Assembly: GCA_043785105.1 (NCBI GenBank)
Contig: JAYVXO010000214.1
Span: 1 to 64,000 of the forward strand
DNA: 64,000 nucleotides
Direction of reading: 5' to 3'
DNA from: Fimbriiglobus sp043785105
Lineage (GTDB): Bacteria > Planctomycetota > Planctomycetia > Gemmatales > Gemmataceae
The position numbers and the translations under genes were made by a program. Shown one piece after another: positions 41,073 through 50,135 of the stretch. Within the stretch, counting starts at the first letter, position 1. Each line of letters starts with the position of its first letter. The notes below the pieces were generated by a model. It ran no database searches, was not told the DNA's origin, and was given only the letters and a program-made list of their open reading frames with translations.

Positions 41073-42470
41073 TCACGCTGTTGCGTGGATGGCTCGGCGG
41101 ATCACGTCGGCGATGAAGTCGATTTCGGCTTCGTTGATGATGAGCGATGGCAGGAATCGCAGCACGCACCCTTGGCGGCCACCGCGTTCGATGATGAGGC
41201 CGCGTTTCAAGGCTTCGGTTTGAACACGGACCGCTCGTTCGGCGCCCGGTTCGGGATGGCCCATTTTGTTGAGCTTGTTCCCGTTGATGATTTCGACGCC
41301 CTGCATCAACCCACGCCCCCGAACTTCACCGATGCAGTCCGAATCAATCGCAAGCAACTTCTTCCGCAGCCGCTCACCCATTGTGGCGGCGTGGTCGCAC
41401 AGCCCGTCGCGCAGAATGATCTGCATCGTCAACTGGCCGGTCGCCATCGCTAACTGGTTGCCCCGGAACGTGCCCGAGTGTTCGCCGCCGCGCCAAGCGT
41501 CGATCGAGTCATCAAAGGCCAGTACGGCAAGTGGTAAGCCACCGCCGACGGCTTTCGACATCACCAGAATATCCGGCAAGATGTCGGCGTGTTCAAAGCC
41601 GAATCGCTGACCGGACCGTGCGAAGCCTGACTGCACTTCATCCACGATCAGCAGGATGCCGCGTTCTTGCGTGATGCGACGAATTTCTTGGAGCCAAAAC
41701 GCAGGTGCTGGTATGACGCCGCCTTCGCCCTGAATGGATTCCAAGACGAACGCGGCGGGAAGCGAACTTCCGCTCTCGACATCTTCCAGAATCGACTCGA
41801 TGTACCGCAACCCCATCCGTGCCCCGGCCTCGCCGCCTAAGCCGAAGGGACACCGCAAGCTGTAGGGATAAGGGAAGAATTGGACATCCGGCATCAACCC
41901 GCTTCGGCGTTCTTTCGCGGCGAGATTGCCGGTCATCGCCAGCGAACCGGCGGTCATCCCGTGATACCCGCCGTGGAACGACACGATCCCGCGCCGACCC
42001 GTGTGGAGTTTTGCCAACTTGACGGCAGCTTCGTTCGCATCAGTCCCGCACGGGCTGCAAAACTGAATCCGGGCGGACTTCGACATCGCTTTGGGCAAGA
42101 AGTCTAGCAGTTCTTGAATGAACTGGTTTTTGTTCGGTGTCGTGAGGTCGAGCGTTTGGTAGGGAAGGCCGTTGCTGAGTTGACGGAGGATTTCGGCGTT
42201 CAACTCCGGGTGATTATACCCGAGTGGCAACGACCCTGCGGCGGTCAGGCAGTCTAAAAAGAGTTGTCCACGGGTGTCACGGACCCACGCGCCGTCGGCG
42301 CGCTCAATGGCCAGTGGCAGCCGGCGTGGGTATGACCGTGCTGCGGTCTCGTGGTCCGCTTGAAAGTCTAGCGCGGCGTCGGGTTTGAGATCGTACACCA
42401 CGTCTGTTGACTTGAGGCGGTGACGAATCTCATGGGCGAAACCAACCGTGGCTTTCGGTTCAGCAAGCAT
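41073..42470 (-). CDS. class III aminotransferase, diaminobutyrate--2-oxoglutarate type
   Basis: A 465-residue PLP enzyme starting at MLAEPKATVGF (a GTG 30 bases upstream is also in frame). Class III motifs are present: LPLGYNHPEL, SPCGTDANEAAVKLAK, SFHGGYHGMT, VDEVQSGFARSG, and SKAVGGGLP with the Schiff-base lysine. The pattern fits diaminobutyrate aminotransferases (EctB/Dat-like), which make 2,4-diaminobutyrate from aspartate semialdehyde for ectoine, siderophores or diamines. No ectoine or siderophore gene is adjacent, so the pathway is open. Confidence 0.8.
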   Translation of the reverse strand: MLAEPKATVGFAHEIRHRLKSTDVVYDLKPDAALDFQADHETAARSYPRRLPLAIERADGAWVRDTRGQLFLDCLTAAGSLPLGYNHPELNAEILRQLSNGLPYQTLDLTTPNKNQFIQELLDFLPKAMSKSARIQFCSPCGTDANEAAVKLAKLHTGRRGIVSFHGGYHGMTAGSLAMTGNLAAKERRSGLMPDVQFFPYPYSLRCPFGLGGEAGARMGLRYIESILEDVESGSSLPAAFVLESIQGEGGVIPAPAFWLQEIRRITQERGILLIVDEVQSGFARSGQRFGFEHADILPDILVMSKAVGGGLPLAVLAFDDSIDAWRGGEHSGTFRGNQLAMATGQLTMQIILRDGLCDHAATMGERLRKKLLAIDSDCIGEVRGRGLMQGVEIINGNKLNKMGHPEPGAERAVRVQTEALKRGLIIERGGRQGCVLRFLPSLIINEAEIDFIADVIRRAIHATA

Positions 42471-42575
42471 CTTTATGAGCGCCAACGAGGATGAAAGCAC
42501 CGATAGCCGAAACGAGTCCGGTGCGTGAGAATGACGTTATATTACGTTGTTGCCAATTTCCTACGGATACTGTCG

Positions 42576-42659
42576 GCTCGCAGTGGTGAGGGACAGGGGA
42601 TAGGGGTGAGTAAATACGGCTTCACTCACCCCTATCCCCTGTCCCTCACCACTGCGAGC
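42576..42659. repeat. long perfect palindrome (36-bp arms)
   Basis: Arms 42576-42611 and 42624-42659 are perfect inverse copies around a 12-base loop. The right arm runs into the stop codon of the glycosyltransferase gene. It lies between two same-strand genes and would form a very stable hairpin. The motif (repeats of GGGGA/GGGTGAG) resembles the palindromic intergenic element at 49989-50086. Confidence 0.85.
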
Positions 42660-43843
42660 TAACTGGTCGGTGCCAAAGTGGTGTCGGACATGACCCGGTC
42701 CAACGTCGTGTCCGTTTCCGGCAGCCGTAGCGGAACGTCGATCCCTTTTTGTCGGGCAATTTGCAGGTACATTTTTTCGTAGTGCGCAATCATCCGTCGG
42801 ACGTTAAACATCTCGACAGCCCGGTCTCGTCCGAGTTGCCCCATTTCTTGGGATCGTTGCTGATTCGTCCACAATTCCAACATGGCCGCAGCCAAACGGG
42901 CCGGATCGGACGGAGGCACAAGCAGCCCAGTGATGCGATCCAAAACCACGTCCGGGTTTCCGCCCACGGCTGTTGTCACAACCGGCAATCCACGTCCCAT
43001 TGCTTCCAGCAGCGTCAGCGAGACACCTTCGCGTTGCGACGGAAGAACAAAGCCGGACGCTGTCGCCAAAAGGCCGGGCACGTCCCGAACGTCGCCGAGA
43101 AACCGCACGACTTCACCGACACCTAACTCCCGCGCTAGGCACACCAAACTCGAAAGCTGTTCCCCATCACCGGCAATCGAAACGCGGAAATTCGGTTGTT
43201 GGCGAACCGCGATGGCAGCCGCTTGGAGTAACGTGTCGATCCCTTTCGTCGCTGTCATTCGCCCGACCATCACGAACGGGCCACGGGGTGTTGGTGCTTT
43301 GTAAGCAAACCGTGTCAGGTCGATCCCGTTCCAAACAAGCGTCATTTTATGTTCAGGAACTCCGTCCAACTCGGACAATCGCAGGCCATCGGGCGACACA
43401 CACACCACCCGATCCGCGCACAACGTTGCCAACTGAAAGACAGCCCGGTGGCGCCGACTCATGGCCTTCGATTGCCGGTGACGGGTGTGAACAATGACCG
43501 AGGCACCGGCCATCCGCGCGGCAGGACCGCCGTAAATGTGCGGGACGTTGTTGTGCGTGTGGACCACTTGACTGCCGATGCGGGCTAACGTTCGGTAGAG
43601 GTCGGGCATCAACGACGGGCGGAACCCGGTTGCGGAATCCAGATAGGTCACGGGCCACCGGGTCGCGGCAATCTCATCACCAATCGGACCGCGTTCACCG
43701 ATGCACACGAACGAAAGCTCGAACCGCTTCCGGTTCGCATACTTGGCGAAATCGACCAGCAATTTCTCCATGCCACAGTTGCCGAGTTGCAGGACGACGT
43801 GCGTGACGCGAAGCTTCGGGGCGCGTTGTATTTCCTGAGTCAT
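42659..43843 (-). CDS. glycosyltransferase family 4
   Basis: A 394-residue GT-B fold retaining glycosyltransferase. The N-terminal acceptor domain begins THVVLQLGNCGMEKLLVDF, and the C-terminal donor domain has GRMTATKGIDTLLQA and the E-x7-E signature in SQREGVSLTLLEAMGRGLP. No signal peptide or membrane helix. It transfers a sugar from a nucleotide donor, probably onto a surface polysaccharide or lipid. A PMT-type membrane glycosyltransferase lies divergently on the other side of a 270-base intergenic region. Confidence 0.9.
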   Translation of the reverse strand: MTQEIQRAPKLRVTHVVLQLGNCGMEKLLVDFAKYANRKRFELSFVCIGERGPIGDEIAATRWPVTYLDSATGFRPSLMPDLYRTLARIGSQVVHTHNNVPHIYGGPAARMAGASVIVHTRHRQSKAMSRRHRAVFQLATLCADRVVCVSPDGLRLSELDGVPEHKMTLVWNGIDLTRFAYKAPTPRGPFVMVGRMTATKGIDTLLQAAAIAVRQQPNFRVSIAGDGEQLSSLVCLARELGVGEVVRFLGDVRDVPGLLATASGFVLPSQREGVSLTLLEAMGRGLPVVTTAVGGNPDVVLDRITGLLVPPSDPARLAAAMLELWTNQQRSQEMGQLGRDRAVEMFNVRRMIAHYEKMYLQIARQKGIDVPLRLPETDTTLDRVMSDTTLAPTS

Positions 43844-44113
43844 GATGTCATCCCGAGGCTAGGGAACGGCAGTCATCGCATCCAACGTCAGTCGAAATTA
43901 CGAGGGCAACTGAACACAGCACGAATTTACGGCGAACCACACGCAAAGTTTTCAGCAGTCATACTAACCAATATCGGACTTCGTGGATACGACTGACGGA
44001 AACTTCTTGTGTGAAGATTGTTGTGAACCTTTCGCGTGGGTGCAACTGAGGTCCGTCAAGTTGTCATACCCTAAAGTTGTGAAGTGCTGCCAGAAAAGTC
44101 GTGAATTTCCCGG

Positions 44114-45793
44114 ATGGACCTCTTGATGGCTGACCCACAGAGCCGACCGAACAGGGGTGTTGGATGGTCCCTCTCGGTGGTGCTAATTATTTTTACGCTG
44201 GTGCTGTTTTTAGTTCGGCTTGGGGATCGGGCCGTGGTGTCGGAAGAATTTCGCTGGGCGGAGATTGCTCGGGAGATGCGGGCCACCGGCGACTACTTGC
44301 ACCCGACCATCAACGGGCGGGTCTATTACGACAAGCCGGTTGGTTCGTACTGGTTGATCGTCGCCGCGTCTTACGTGACGGGTGGTGTGAACGAAACGGC
44401 AGCCCGGTTGCCGGCCGCAATCAGTGGCTTGATTGGCGTCGGGTTGGTTGTGGTGTTAGCGCGGAAATTTTATGAAGCACGAGTCGCACTTTTGGCCGGG
44501 GCCATTCTGGCCACCTGCTTTGGTTACGTCTTTTATTCACGCCGTGCCACCGCAGATCTCGAAACGGCCGTTGGCGTCCTGGCAGCCATTTATCTTTACG
44601 TCCACAGCCAAGACCGTAAAAGTCACGCCTGGGTGATCTTGCTGTGGGCACTGATGGCGGCCACGTCACTCACGAAAGGGTTGCTGGGCTTCGCCTTGCC
44701 GCTCGTGGTGATGGGAACGGACAGCGTGTTACGCGGATTCGCATCACGGCGAGAGTTCGGTTTGTTTAGGTCACTTGTCTGGCAAAGCCGTTGGTTCCTC
44801 AACTGGTGGACGGTGATTGCGTTACCTCTTGGCGTGGCACTTTATCTTTTACCATTTTTGCTATCGGCGAGTGAATCCGGGGCAGCAACGGGTCTGGAAA
44901 TGGTGTGGCGAGAGAATCTCAAACGGTTCGTCTCACCGCACAACCACACCGGGCCGATCTATTTATACTGTGGTGTGATTTTCGTGTTAGCCGCACCGTG
45001 GTCGATGTTCCTACCCGCCGCGTTGATGCCAACCTCCGGTCGATCCCGCGACGATCGATTTATCCGCGTTTACTTTTGGGCGGTGTTTATCTTCTTCACG
45101 ATTTCGGCGTCGCGGCGCAGTTATTACCTACTCCCCGTGTTGCCACCTGCCGCCATCTTGATCGCATACTTCATCAGCCGTTCGCGCACTGAATTGGGCC
45201 GCATCCCGCTGCGAATTCGTGACGTGGGTTGGGGCATCTTCGGCATCGGTGCAGTGCTGTGTGGTCTTGGGCTTTTGTCACCAGCTTGGGTGTTGCCGGC
45301 CCCGTACAACGAGTTCCCGCCGTTGCCGTATCGGGGATTGTTTGCCATCGGTTGGCTGGCTGGACTTGGCTTACTCGCATTGGCAGCATCCGGGCGAATC
45401 ATGCGGCTCGAATGGGCGGCGGTGATCGTTGTGTTCGCACTGATGATCTACGTCTTTGGCATCGCGTGGCCGGAAGCCGATGATCAGCGCACCCGCCGCA
45501 CGTTCGTCGCCGAGGTGTTGTTGAAAACAGGTGACGCCCCGGACAAACTGGCGCTGTACCATGCCCGCGACATCGTCTTCGATCTAGGCCGAACCGTGCC
45601 CGACTACATTGACGCCATCGAACTCACGAATGCGATGAACGACGGGAAAGTCCGGTGGTTCTTAGCCCGTCGGCGCTATCTAGCTGGGATTCCGTTCCCC
45701 GCCCAAATCGTATCCGAAGAAGCCGTTCGCCCCTGGGAAGGCGACGAACAACTCGGCGACAAAATGGTCCTGCTACAAGCAACACCGCGATAA
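44114..45793 (+). CDS. ArnT/PMT-like membrane glycosyltransferase (GT39/GT83 type)
   Basis: A 559-residue protein with 11-13 predicted membrane helices. After the first helix comes VVSEEFRWAEIAREM, carrying acidic residues like the catalytic loop of ArnT/PMT enzymes, then LHPTINGRVYYDKPVGSYWL and ARLPAAISGLIGVGLVVVLA. A roughly 90-residue periplasmic C-terminal domain follows. Such enzymes move a sugar from a polyprenyl-phosphate donor onto lipid A or protein. A second ATG 12 bases downstream (MADPQS) is an alternative start. Confidence 0.85.
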   Translation: MDLLMADPQSRPNRGVGWSLSVVLIIFTLVLFLVRLGDRAVVSEEFRWAEIAREMRATGDYLHPTINGRVYYDKPVGSYWLIVAASYVTGGVNETAARLPAAISGLIGVGLVVVLARKFYEARVALLAGAILATCFGYVFYSRRATADLETAVGVLAAIYLYVHSQDRKSHAWVILLWALMAATSLTKGLLGFALPLVVMGTDSVLRGFASRREFGLFRSLVWQSRWFLNWWTVIALPLGVALYLLPFLLSASESGAATGLEMVWRENLKRFVSPHNHTGPIYLYCGVIFVLAAPWSMFLPAALMPTSGRSRDDRFIRVYFWAVFIFFTISASRRSYYLLPVLPPAAILIAYFISRSRTELGRIPLRIRDVGWGIFGIGAVLCGLGLLSPAWVLPAPYNEFPPLPYRGLFAIGWLAGLGLLALAASGRIMRLEWAAVIVVFALMIYVFGIAWPEADDQRTRRTFVAEVLLKTGDAPDKLALYHARDIVFDLGRTVPDYIDAIELTNAMNDGKVRWFLARRRYLAGIPFPAQIVSEEAVRPWEGDEQLGDKMVLLQATPR

Positions 45794-45794
45794 C

Positions 45795-45820
45795 GTTAGC
45801 CCGAAGCGCTAGCGAGGGGT
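45795..45820 (+). repeat. REP-like half palindrome left of the RAYT gene
   Basis: A copy of the unit GTTAGCCCG-x-x-GCG-x-x-AGCGAGGGGT, 2 bases after the glycosyltransferase stop. The same unit occurs at 46320-46388 and 59418-59485. Confidence 0.75.
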
Positions 45821-45852
45821 TTACCATTCAGACTAAGCATTGGGCATGAACG

Positions 45853-46299
45853 CTACTGGTTACAGGTGTACTCGATCACCCTTGCAAGCGAATCGTCGTC
45901 GTCAACGTAAACGTCCCACCCTCGTTCGGTCCACCAGTTCCCACGTTGCGGCGTCACGCTTGCTTTCAATATTCTGGTACACCACGCTTTGAACTGCACT
46001 CGCGGTGTACCAATCGTGCAAGCCGGTGCCGTGACCACGACATGCACGTGGTTGGATCGACAATTGACGGCGTGCAGTTGCCAGTTTCGGATCACGCAGT
46101 GATCCGTGATCGTTTTCTCCACGATTCGGCGTTGCACAGAATTCAAAGTAACCGCTGCTTCAGTCATGGTCAGCCAAGTTTCAAACTTCCAGAAAGAATC
46201 TGCTTCCTGAACGCCGTGACCGGACTTGAACCACCCCCGTTCGTCACCTTGCATCCAAGTGCCGTAAGTTGTCCAGGTTGTAAAGATGGCGACTGCCAT
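45853..46299 (-). CDS. RAYT, REP-associated tyrosine transposase (IS200-like, Y1 HUH)
   Basis: A 148-residue single-domain transposase. The HUH metal site is H84-V85-H86 in NCRSNHVHVVV. The candidate nucleophile is Y144 in VIEYTCNQ, matching the Y-x-x-N end of RAYT proteins. The start MAVAIFTTWTTYGTWM is typical of the planctomycete group. It has no adjacent TnpB. Palindromic repeats lie 33 bases to one side and 21 bases to the other, as expected for a RAYT and its REP substrates. Confidence 0.8.
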   Translation of the reverse strand: MAVAIFTTWTTYGTWMQGDERGWFKSGHGVQEADSFWKFETWLTMTEAAVTLNSVQRRIVEKTITDHCVIRNWQLHAVNCRSNHVHVVVTAPACTIGTPRVQFKAWCTRILKASVTPQRGNWWTERGWDVYVDDDDSLARVIEYTCNQ

Positions 46300-46319
46300 G
46301 TCATTGCCTCACTGACCCC

Positions 46320-46388
46320 ACCCCTCGCTGGCGCGACGGGCTAACAAGAGTCAGCAATTGATGTTAGCCCGACGCGCAAGCGAGGGGT
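46320..46388. repeat. REP-like inverted pair right of the RAYT gene
   Basis: Two inverted copies of the 25-26 base unit: 46321-46345 (reverse) and 46363-46388 (forward), with two mismatches and a 17-base loop. The unit begins GTTAGCCCG and ends AGCGAGGGG. Confidence 0.8.
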
Positions 46389-46500
46389 ACCCACTGAGAT
46401 GTTAACCCAACTCATCAGCGATCTCTTGTACTTTTTTCGCTACCATTCCACTCGACGAGTTGTTACTGTCTTGGCATCCCACCCGCAAATTGGAGCCACC

Positions 46501-47253
46501 ATGAATCCGTCCCGCCGTGACTTTTCCGCCCAAGTCCTGAGTTCGCTGGTCGCTTACGGGCTAATCGAAACGCTCTGGACGCAGAACCTCTTTGCCGACG
46601 GCGTGAAGCCGACCATCGAAACGTGGTTGAAAGACCTCGTCGAAATGACCAACGACCTGCGGGGCCGGAAGCTGAAGGATGTGGAGTTCCAGACGAAGAT
46701 GGAGGAACTTTACAAGCGGGTCGATCTGACCGAACTGATTAAACTCATCAAACTCGATGAACTGACCAAAACGAAAAAGCTACCCGAATCCGGGGCCGCG
46801 AACTACGGCATCGACCTGTCCCAAGTCAAAGGCTTGCCCGCCGACGTGCGGTTCGGCAAGCAGATTTTCGGCTGTAAGAAGGGCCACTCCATCGTCCCGC
46901 ACGGCCACGCGAACATGTGTACCGGGTTCATCATCCTGCGCGGGGAGTGGCACGGGAAGCACTACGACCGCGTGGAAACATTGAAAGAACACTACATCAT
47001 CAAGCCGACGATCGACAAGCAGTTCCAACCCGGCGACCTGTCTACGATCTCGGACCACAAGGACAACATCCACTGGTTCAAAGCGACTTCGGAAGCCGCG
47101 TACATTTTCAACGTCCACGTCATCGGCTACGACCCGGAGATTAAGGAAACCTCCGGTCGCATGTACGTCGATCCCGACGGCGAGAAACTGGGTGGCGGGT
47201 TGGTTCGGGCAAAGAAAATGTCGTCGGAAGACTGCCACAAGAAGTACGGCTAA
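46501..47253 (+). CDS. Tat-type exported cupin-like protein
   Basis: A 250-residue protein; the start MNPSRRDFSAQVLSSLVAYG has TTGGAG before it and a twin-arginine-type signal (RRDF). After a helical region (about 35-95), the core (IVPHGHANMCTGFIILRGEW, then FQPGDLSTISDHKDNIHWF) has histidines placed like a cupin metal site and glycine-turn pattern. No specific substrate can be named. It ends 8 bases from the convergent gene at 47262. Confidence 0.7.
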   Translation: MNPSRRDFSAQVLSSLVAYGLIETLWTQNLFADGVKPTIETWLKDLVEMTNDLRGRKLKDVEFQTKMEELYKRVDLTELIKLIKLDELTKTKKLPESGAANYGIDLSQVKGLPADVRFGKQIFGCKKGHSIVPHGHANMCTGFIILRGEWHGKHYDRVETLKEHYIIKPTIDKQFQPGDLSTISDHKDNIHWFKATSEAAYIFNVHVIGYDPEIKETSGRMYVDPDGEKLGGGLVRAKKMSSEDCHKKYG

Positions 47254-47261
47254 GCAGGCGG

Positions 47262-48386
47262 TCACGGGACCGCACGCCGACGACGGCGGAATAGAAGCCC
47301 GAGCGTAACGGACGCCACCGCAAGCACGCCCCCCCCGGCGTACCACGGCCACGCGGTGCGACCCGATCGGCGGACGGCGGGCAGGAGTTCGCCGGGGCGG
47401 TCGGGGTCGAGGTACTGGCCCTCGGGCGGCAGGGGCGGGCGGGGCGGGATGGTCGGCATCTTCACCTTCAGCACCTTCTCCACGTCCACCTCGTCCGGCG
47501 TCGGCGTGTACCGCCGGTACTCCGTGAACGTGACCGACTCGCCCGGCAGCGTCTTCCCGTCGGGCATGTGGTACGTCGTCTTGATCGCCGTCGGGAACGG
47601 CAGCCCGGTGTCGGCAGCGGGTGCCCCGTAGCTGATTTCGACGACCCTGCGGATCGGCTCAATCTGGCGGGTCCGCGCCTGCGGCATACCGGTCCGCTCA
47701 CGGGCTAGAACCAAGTAGGTCTTGGGGTCGAGGTAGTACACGTCGTCCAGCGGGCGATCTCGGTTGGGCGACTCTTGACGGACGACGATGCAATCAACTC
47801 CTTTCCGGGGTTCGTTGCGGACCGTAAACGTGCTGCCGTGCATGAGGATCGTTGAACTACCATCCTTGATCGGATTCGGTCGGTAGTAGCAGTTCGGCCC
47901 GTGGCCGACATATAGGCGGTAAAGCGGGAAATTGAGGGGTAGATACAGACCTTGGTAACTAGAAAAATAGGAATCGTGCGAAGCTGCGTCCCACGGGAAA
48001 AAAACTTTGTACACGATTTTGCCAAGACTATCGTTCGAATTATCAGTGTCAAAGCTGGTGTCGTCACTCACGAAGCCACCTCGCTTGTAGGTCTTGCCCG
48101 GCTGCTGACCCACACCCGTTTCGACGATCATGTACACGAGCTTAGAGCCATCGGCGACAGCCGAGAATTTGTCTTTGGCGAGCGGAGGGGCTTTCACGTC
48201 ACTCTCGTCATAGCGGATCCGCTCTCCCGTCGCCTTGATGTTCCGCCAAAGGTGTGCCGTGGCCTTTTGGTGGTATGGTGCGTACCGAGCGAGGAAGTCT
48301 TCATACTCACCGCCAACGGCCTGCGGGCCGCCGGTCGTGCCGGCAGCCGCAGTGAATATTAGGGCGAACAGGATTCGTCGGTTCAT
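47262..48386 (-). CDS. secreted/anchored protein of unknown function
   Basis: A 374-residue protein with a signal peptide (RRILFALIFTAAAG) and a C-terminal membrane helix (WPWYAGGGVLAVASVTLGLLF) followed by RRRRR, so it is anchored in the membrane with most of it in the periplasm. The middle is beta-rich with Tyr/Asp/Pro segments (SYFSSYQGLYLPLNFPLYRL, DDVYYLDPKTYLVL), resembling lipoprotein-carrier or outer-membrane-sensing folds. It overlaps the upstream gene by 4 bases (ATGA). Confidence 0.65.
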   Translation of the reverse strand: MNRRILFALIFTAAAGTTGGPQAVGGEYEDFLARYAPYHQKATAHLWRNIKATGERIRYDESDVKAPPLAKDKFSAVADGSKLVYMIVETGVGQQPGKTYKRGGFVSDDTSFDTDNSNDSLGKIVYKVFFPWDAASHDSYFSSYQGLYLPLNFPLYRLYVGHGPNCYYRPNPIKDGSSTILMHGSTFTVRNEPRKGVDCIVVRQESPNRDRPLDDVYYLDPKTYLVLARERTGMPQARTRQIEPIRRVVEISYGAPAADTGLPFPTAIKTTYHMPDGKTLPGESVTFTEYRRYTPTPDEVDVEKVLKVKMPTIPPRPPLPPEGQYLDPDRPGELLPAVRRSGRTAWPWYAGGGVLAVASVTLGLLFRRRRRAVP

Positions 48387-48925
48387 TGGTCACCGCAAAC
48401 ACATTTCACGAAACAGGTCGAGGAGTAAATTCCCGCAGGTGGATTTTTCTTATCGTACTCGACCTCCTTGTCCCGACAGGAAAACACCCCACCGGAGGTT
48501 CCGTTCGGACCAGGGATGGGATCGCTACACGCCCGGCTCCAACAATCGTTGTTGCAGATAGATCCACCGCCCTGATCCGTAAATTGTTTTGGACAGTTGA
48601 GCGGTTCGACCATCCTACACTCCGGAGAATTACATGTCACTTTGCCGGTCGGCGTACCCCCGTCTGGACAGATCGGTGCCTTGCCGTTCTTGCTCTCGTA
48701 GCACTCCTTTGTGCGATACCCTTGCCGCATGCCGACACACCGCGGGTCGTTCGGAGAAAGGTTGTTGTCCTTGCAATAGTAGAGCGCTTGCTGGTCGGCC
48801 CACGCATGGCAGTTCTCGCACACGGTTGCGGCCCGCGCGCCTTGCACCACCAGTCCGACCAGCAGCAGGGCGATTGCCATCCCGCCTAGCCCGGCTGACA
48901 CTCGACTCAGTTGACTTTGATTCAT
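48383..48925 (-). CDS. secreted cysteine-rich protein with one CxxCH
   Basis: A 180-residue exported protein; the start MNQSQLSRV has AGGAG before it. The signal peptide is followed by ATVCENCHAW: CENCH is a possible haem-c site. The mature part has 16 cysteines in about 138 residues, mostly spaced CxC to C-x10-C, with no other recognised motif. Disulphide-stabilised or metal-binding function is likely. It is between a MauE-like protein with a thioredoxin-pathway look and a membrane-anchored protein, all on one strand. Confidence 0.65.
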   Translation of the reverse strand: MNQSQLSRVSAGLGGMAIALLLVGLVVQGARAATVCENCHAWADQQALYYCKDNNLSPNDPRCVGMRQGYRTKECYESKNGKAPICPDGGTPTGKVTCNSPECRMVEPLNCPKQFTDQGGGSICNNDCWSRACSDPIPGPNGTSGGVFSCRDKEVEYDKKNPPAGIYSSTCFVKCVCGDQ

Positions 48926-48955
48926 CGCTCGTCTCCTGAAAAAGGTTGTCGCCAA

Positions 48956-49777
48956 TCACTTCCTCTCAACGATCGGCGCGGCCCGGACCGTCCCACGGAC
49001 GGCCAGCGGGACCATACCGACCGAAGTCTCGAACGCCACCCGGCGGCGGTAACTGCCGACTGCCTTGCGGGGCGTGTGTAGTATCAGTTGGACCTCGCCC
49101 CGACCGCCGGGGGCGAGGGTCAACGGCAGGCCGGTGAACTCGGCACAGTCGCAGTCCGCACGTGCGGCGGTCACATCGACCGGGTCGCCGGTCAGGTTAA
49201 TCAACCGAATGGTTTGGGTGACGTAGCTTCCCGGATCGGCGAGCGGCACTTTCAACGGGCTGGGGTCCACGGCCACCGGGTCGCCCCGCGCGTCGGCCAG
49301 GGCGACCGTGACCGACCCGTAGGCCACATACACCCCGACCGCCACCAGCCCAAGCGTCAGGCCGGCCAAGCCGAACGTTGTCGCGGCCAGCCGCAGCCCC
49401 GGCGTGTCCACCGGCAAGCCCCGCCAGCCGGGTCGCCGCTTGAGCAGGATGAGCAGTGCGCCGACATCTAGCCCGAGCATAATGCCGGGCGTCGGGCTGA
49501 CGGCCCCCAGGCAACCGCAACTCGGTTTGCCGGCGCTCACCAGTTCGATGTTGTAAAAGATGAACACGACCAGAGTGGCGAGCGTCGTCAGCCAGGCGCC
49601 GAACCGCCAGCGGTCGGCCAGTAGCCAGCCCCCGAGGGCGATCTCATAGGCTGGCGTGACGGCCAGTGCCCAATCGGGCAGCAGCAGCGACGTGACCATT
49701 GACGGCTCCGGCAGCACGCCACTTACGAGCTTGAAGCACCCGGCGGCGACTAACAGCGCCCCACCGACCCGTGCCAA
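48956..49777 (-). CDS. MauE/DoxX-like membrane domain fused to a DUF1573 domain
   Basis: A 273-residue protein starting at a TTG behind GGAGT. The first half has about four membrane helices with SCGCLGAVS (MauE-type CxC motif), the second half is a periplasmic DUF1573-like domain (ADCDCAEFTGLPLTLAPGGR). MauE proteins supply reducing power for disulphide handling. Its position beside a 16-Cys secreted protein suggests it helps that protein fold or cycle its thiols; this is inference. Confidence 0.75.
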   Translation of the reverse strand: MARVGGALLVAAGCFKLVSGVLPEPSMVTSLLLPDWALAVTPAYEIALGGWLLADRWRFGAWLTTLATLVVFIFYNIELVSAGKPSCGCLGAVSPTPGIMLGLDVGALLILLKRRPGWRGLPVDTPGLRLAATTFGLAGLTLGLVAVGVYVAYGSVTVALADARGDPVAVDPSPLKVPLADPGSYVTQTIRLINLTGDPVDVTAARADCDCAEFTGLPLTLAPGGRGEVQLILHTPRKAVGSYRRRVAFETSVGMVPLAVRGTVRAAPIVERK

Positions 49778-50135
49778 ATGCGGATAAACTCCGACTCTCT
49801 CTCTCTCTCGTGAGATTGTGAAAGCTGGGTGGCTGTCGGGACTGCTTCGGACGTTGCGGACATGGACCGTCCTCGCTCGAATTGAATTTGCATCTACATG
49901 CTAACGCGGTGGCAAGTCCTCTGTCAACAACTTTTATCAAAAAACTCCGGAGCGGGTATGACCAAATTTTGTCGGGTGTGAGCCTCAACCTCACCCCCTA
50001 GCCCCTTCTCCGACGCGGAGAGGGGGAACCAGAGAAGAGCCGTTTTGCTCCCCTCTCCGTTTCGGGGAGGGGCCGGGGGTGGGGTGAATTTCAAACCACC
50101 CGGCGACTGACGTCGCCGGTTCGCCTGAGCAACCG
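49778..50135. other. intergenic region with CT microsatellite and palindrome
   Basis: About 360 bases between two minus-strand genes. It contains a CT run at about 49795-49809, an AT-rich patch near 49915-49945 that may hold the promoter of the operon to the left, and the palindromic repeat at 49989-50086. No gene is seen. Confidence 0.5.
49989..50086. repeat. imperfect palindromic intergenic element
   Basis: Left arm about 49989-50028 and right arm about 50047-50086 are imperfect inverse copies (CTCACCCCC and GGGGTGAG ends, with GGAGAGGGG/CCCCTCTCC inside). It resembles a REP/MITE-like element, of the same flavour as the perfect palindrome at 42576-42659. Confidence 0.6.

Noticed and set aside
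49795..49809. CT microsatellite as a phase-variation switch
   Set aside because: It lies upstream of the TTG-started MauE-like gene and is short; nothing links its length to a reading frame or promoter spacing that could be verified here.
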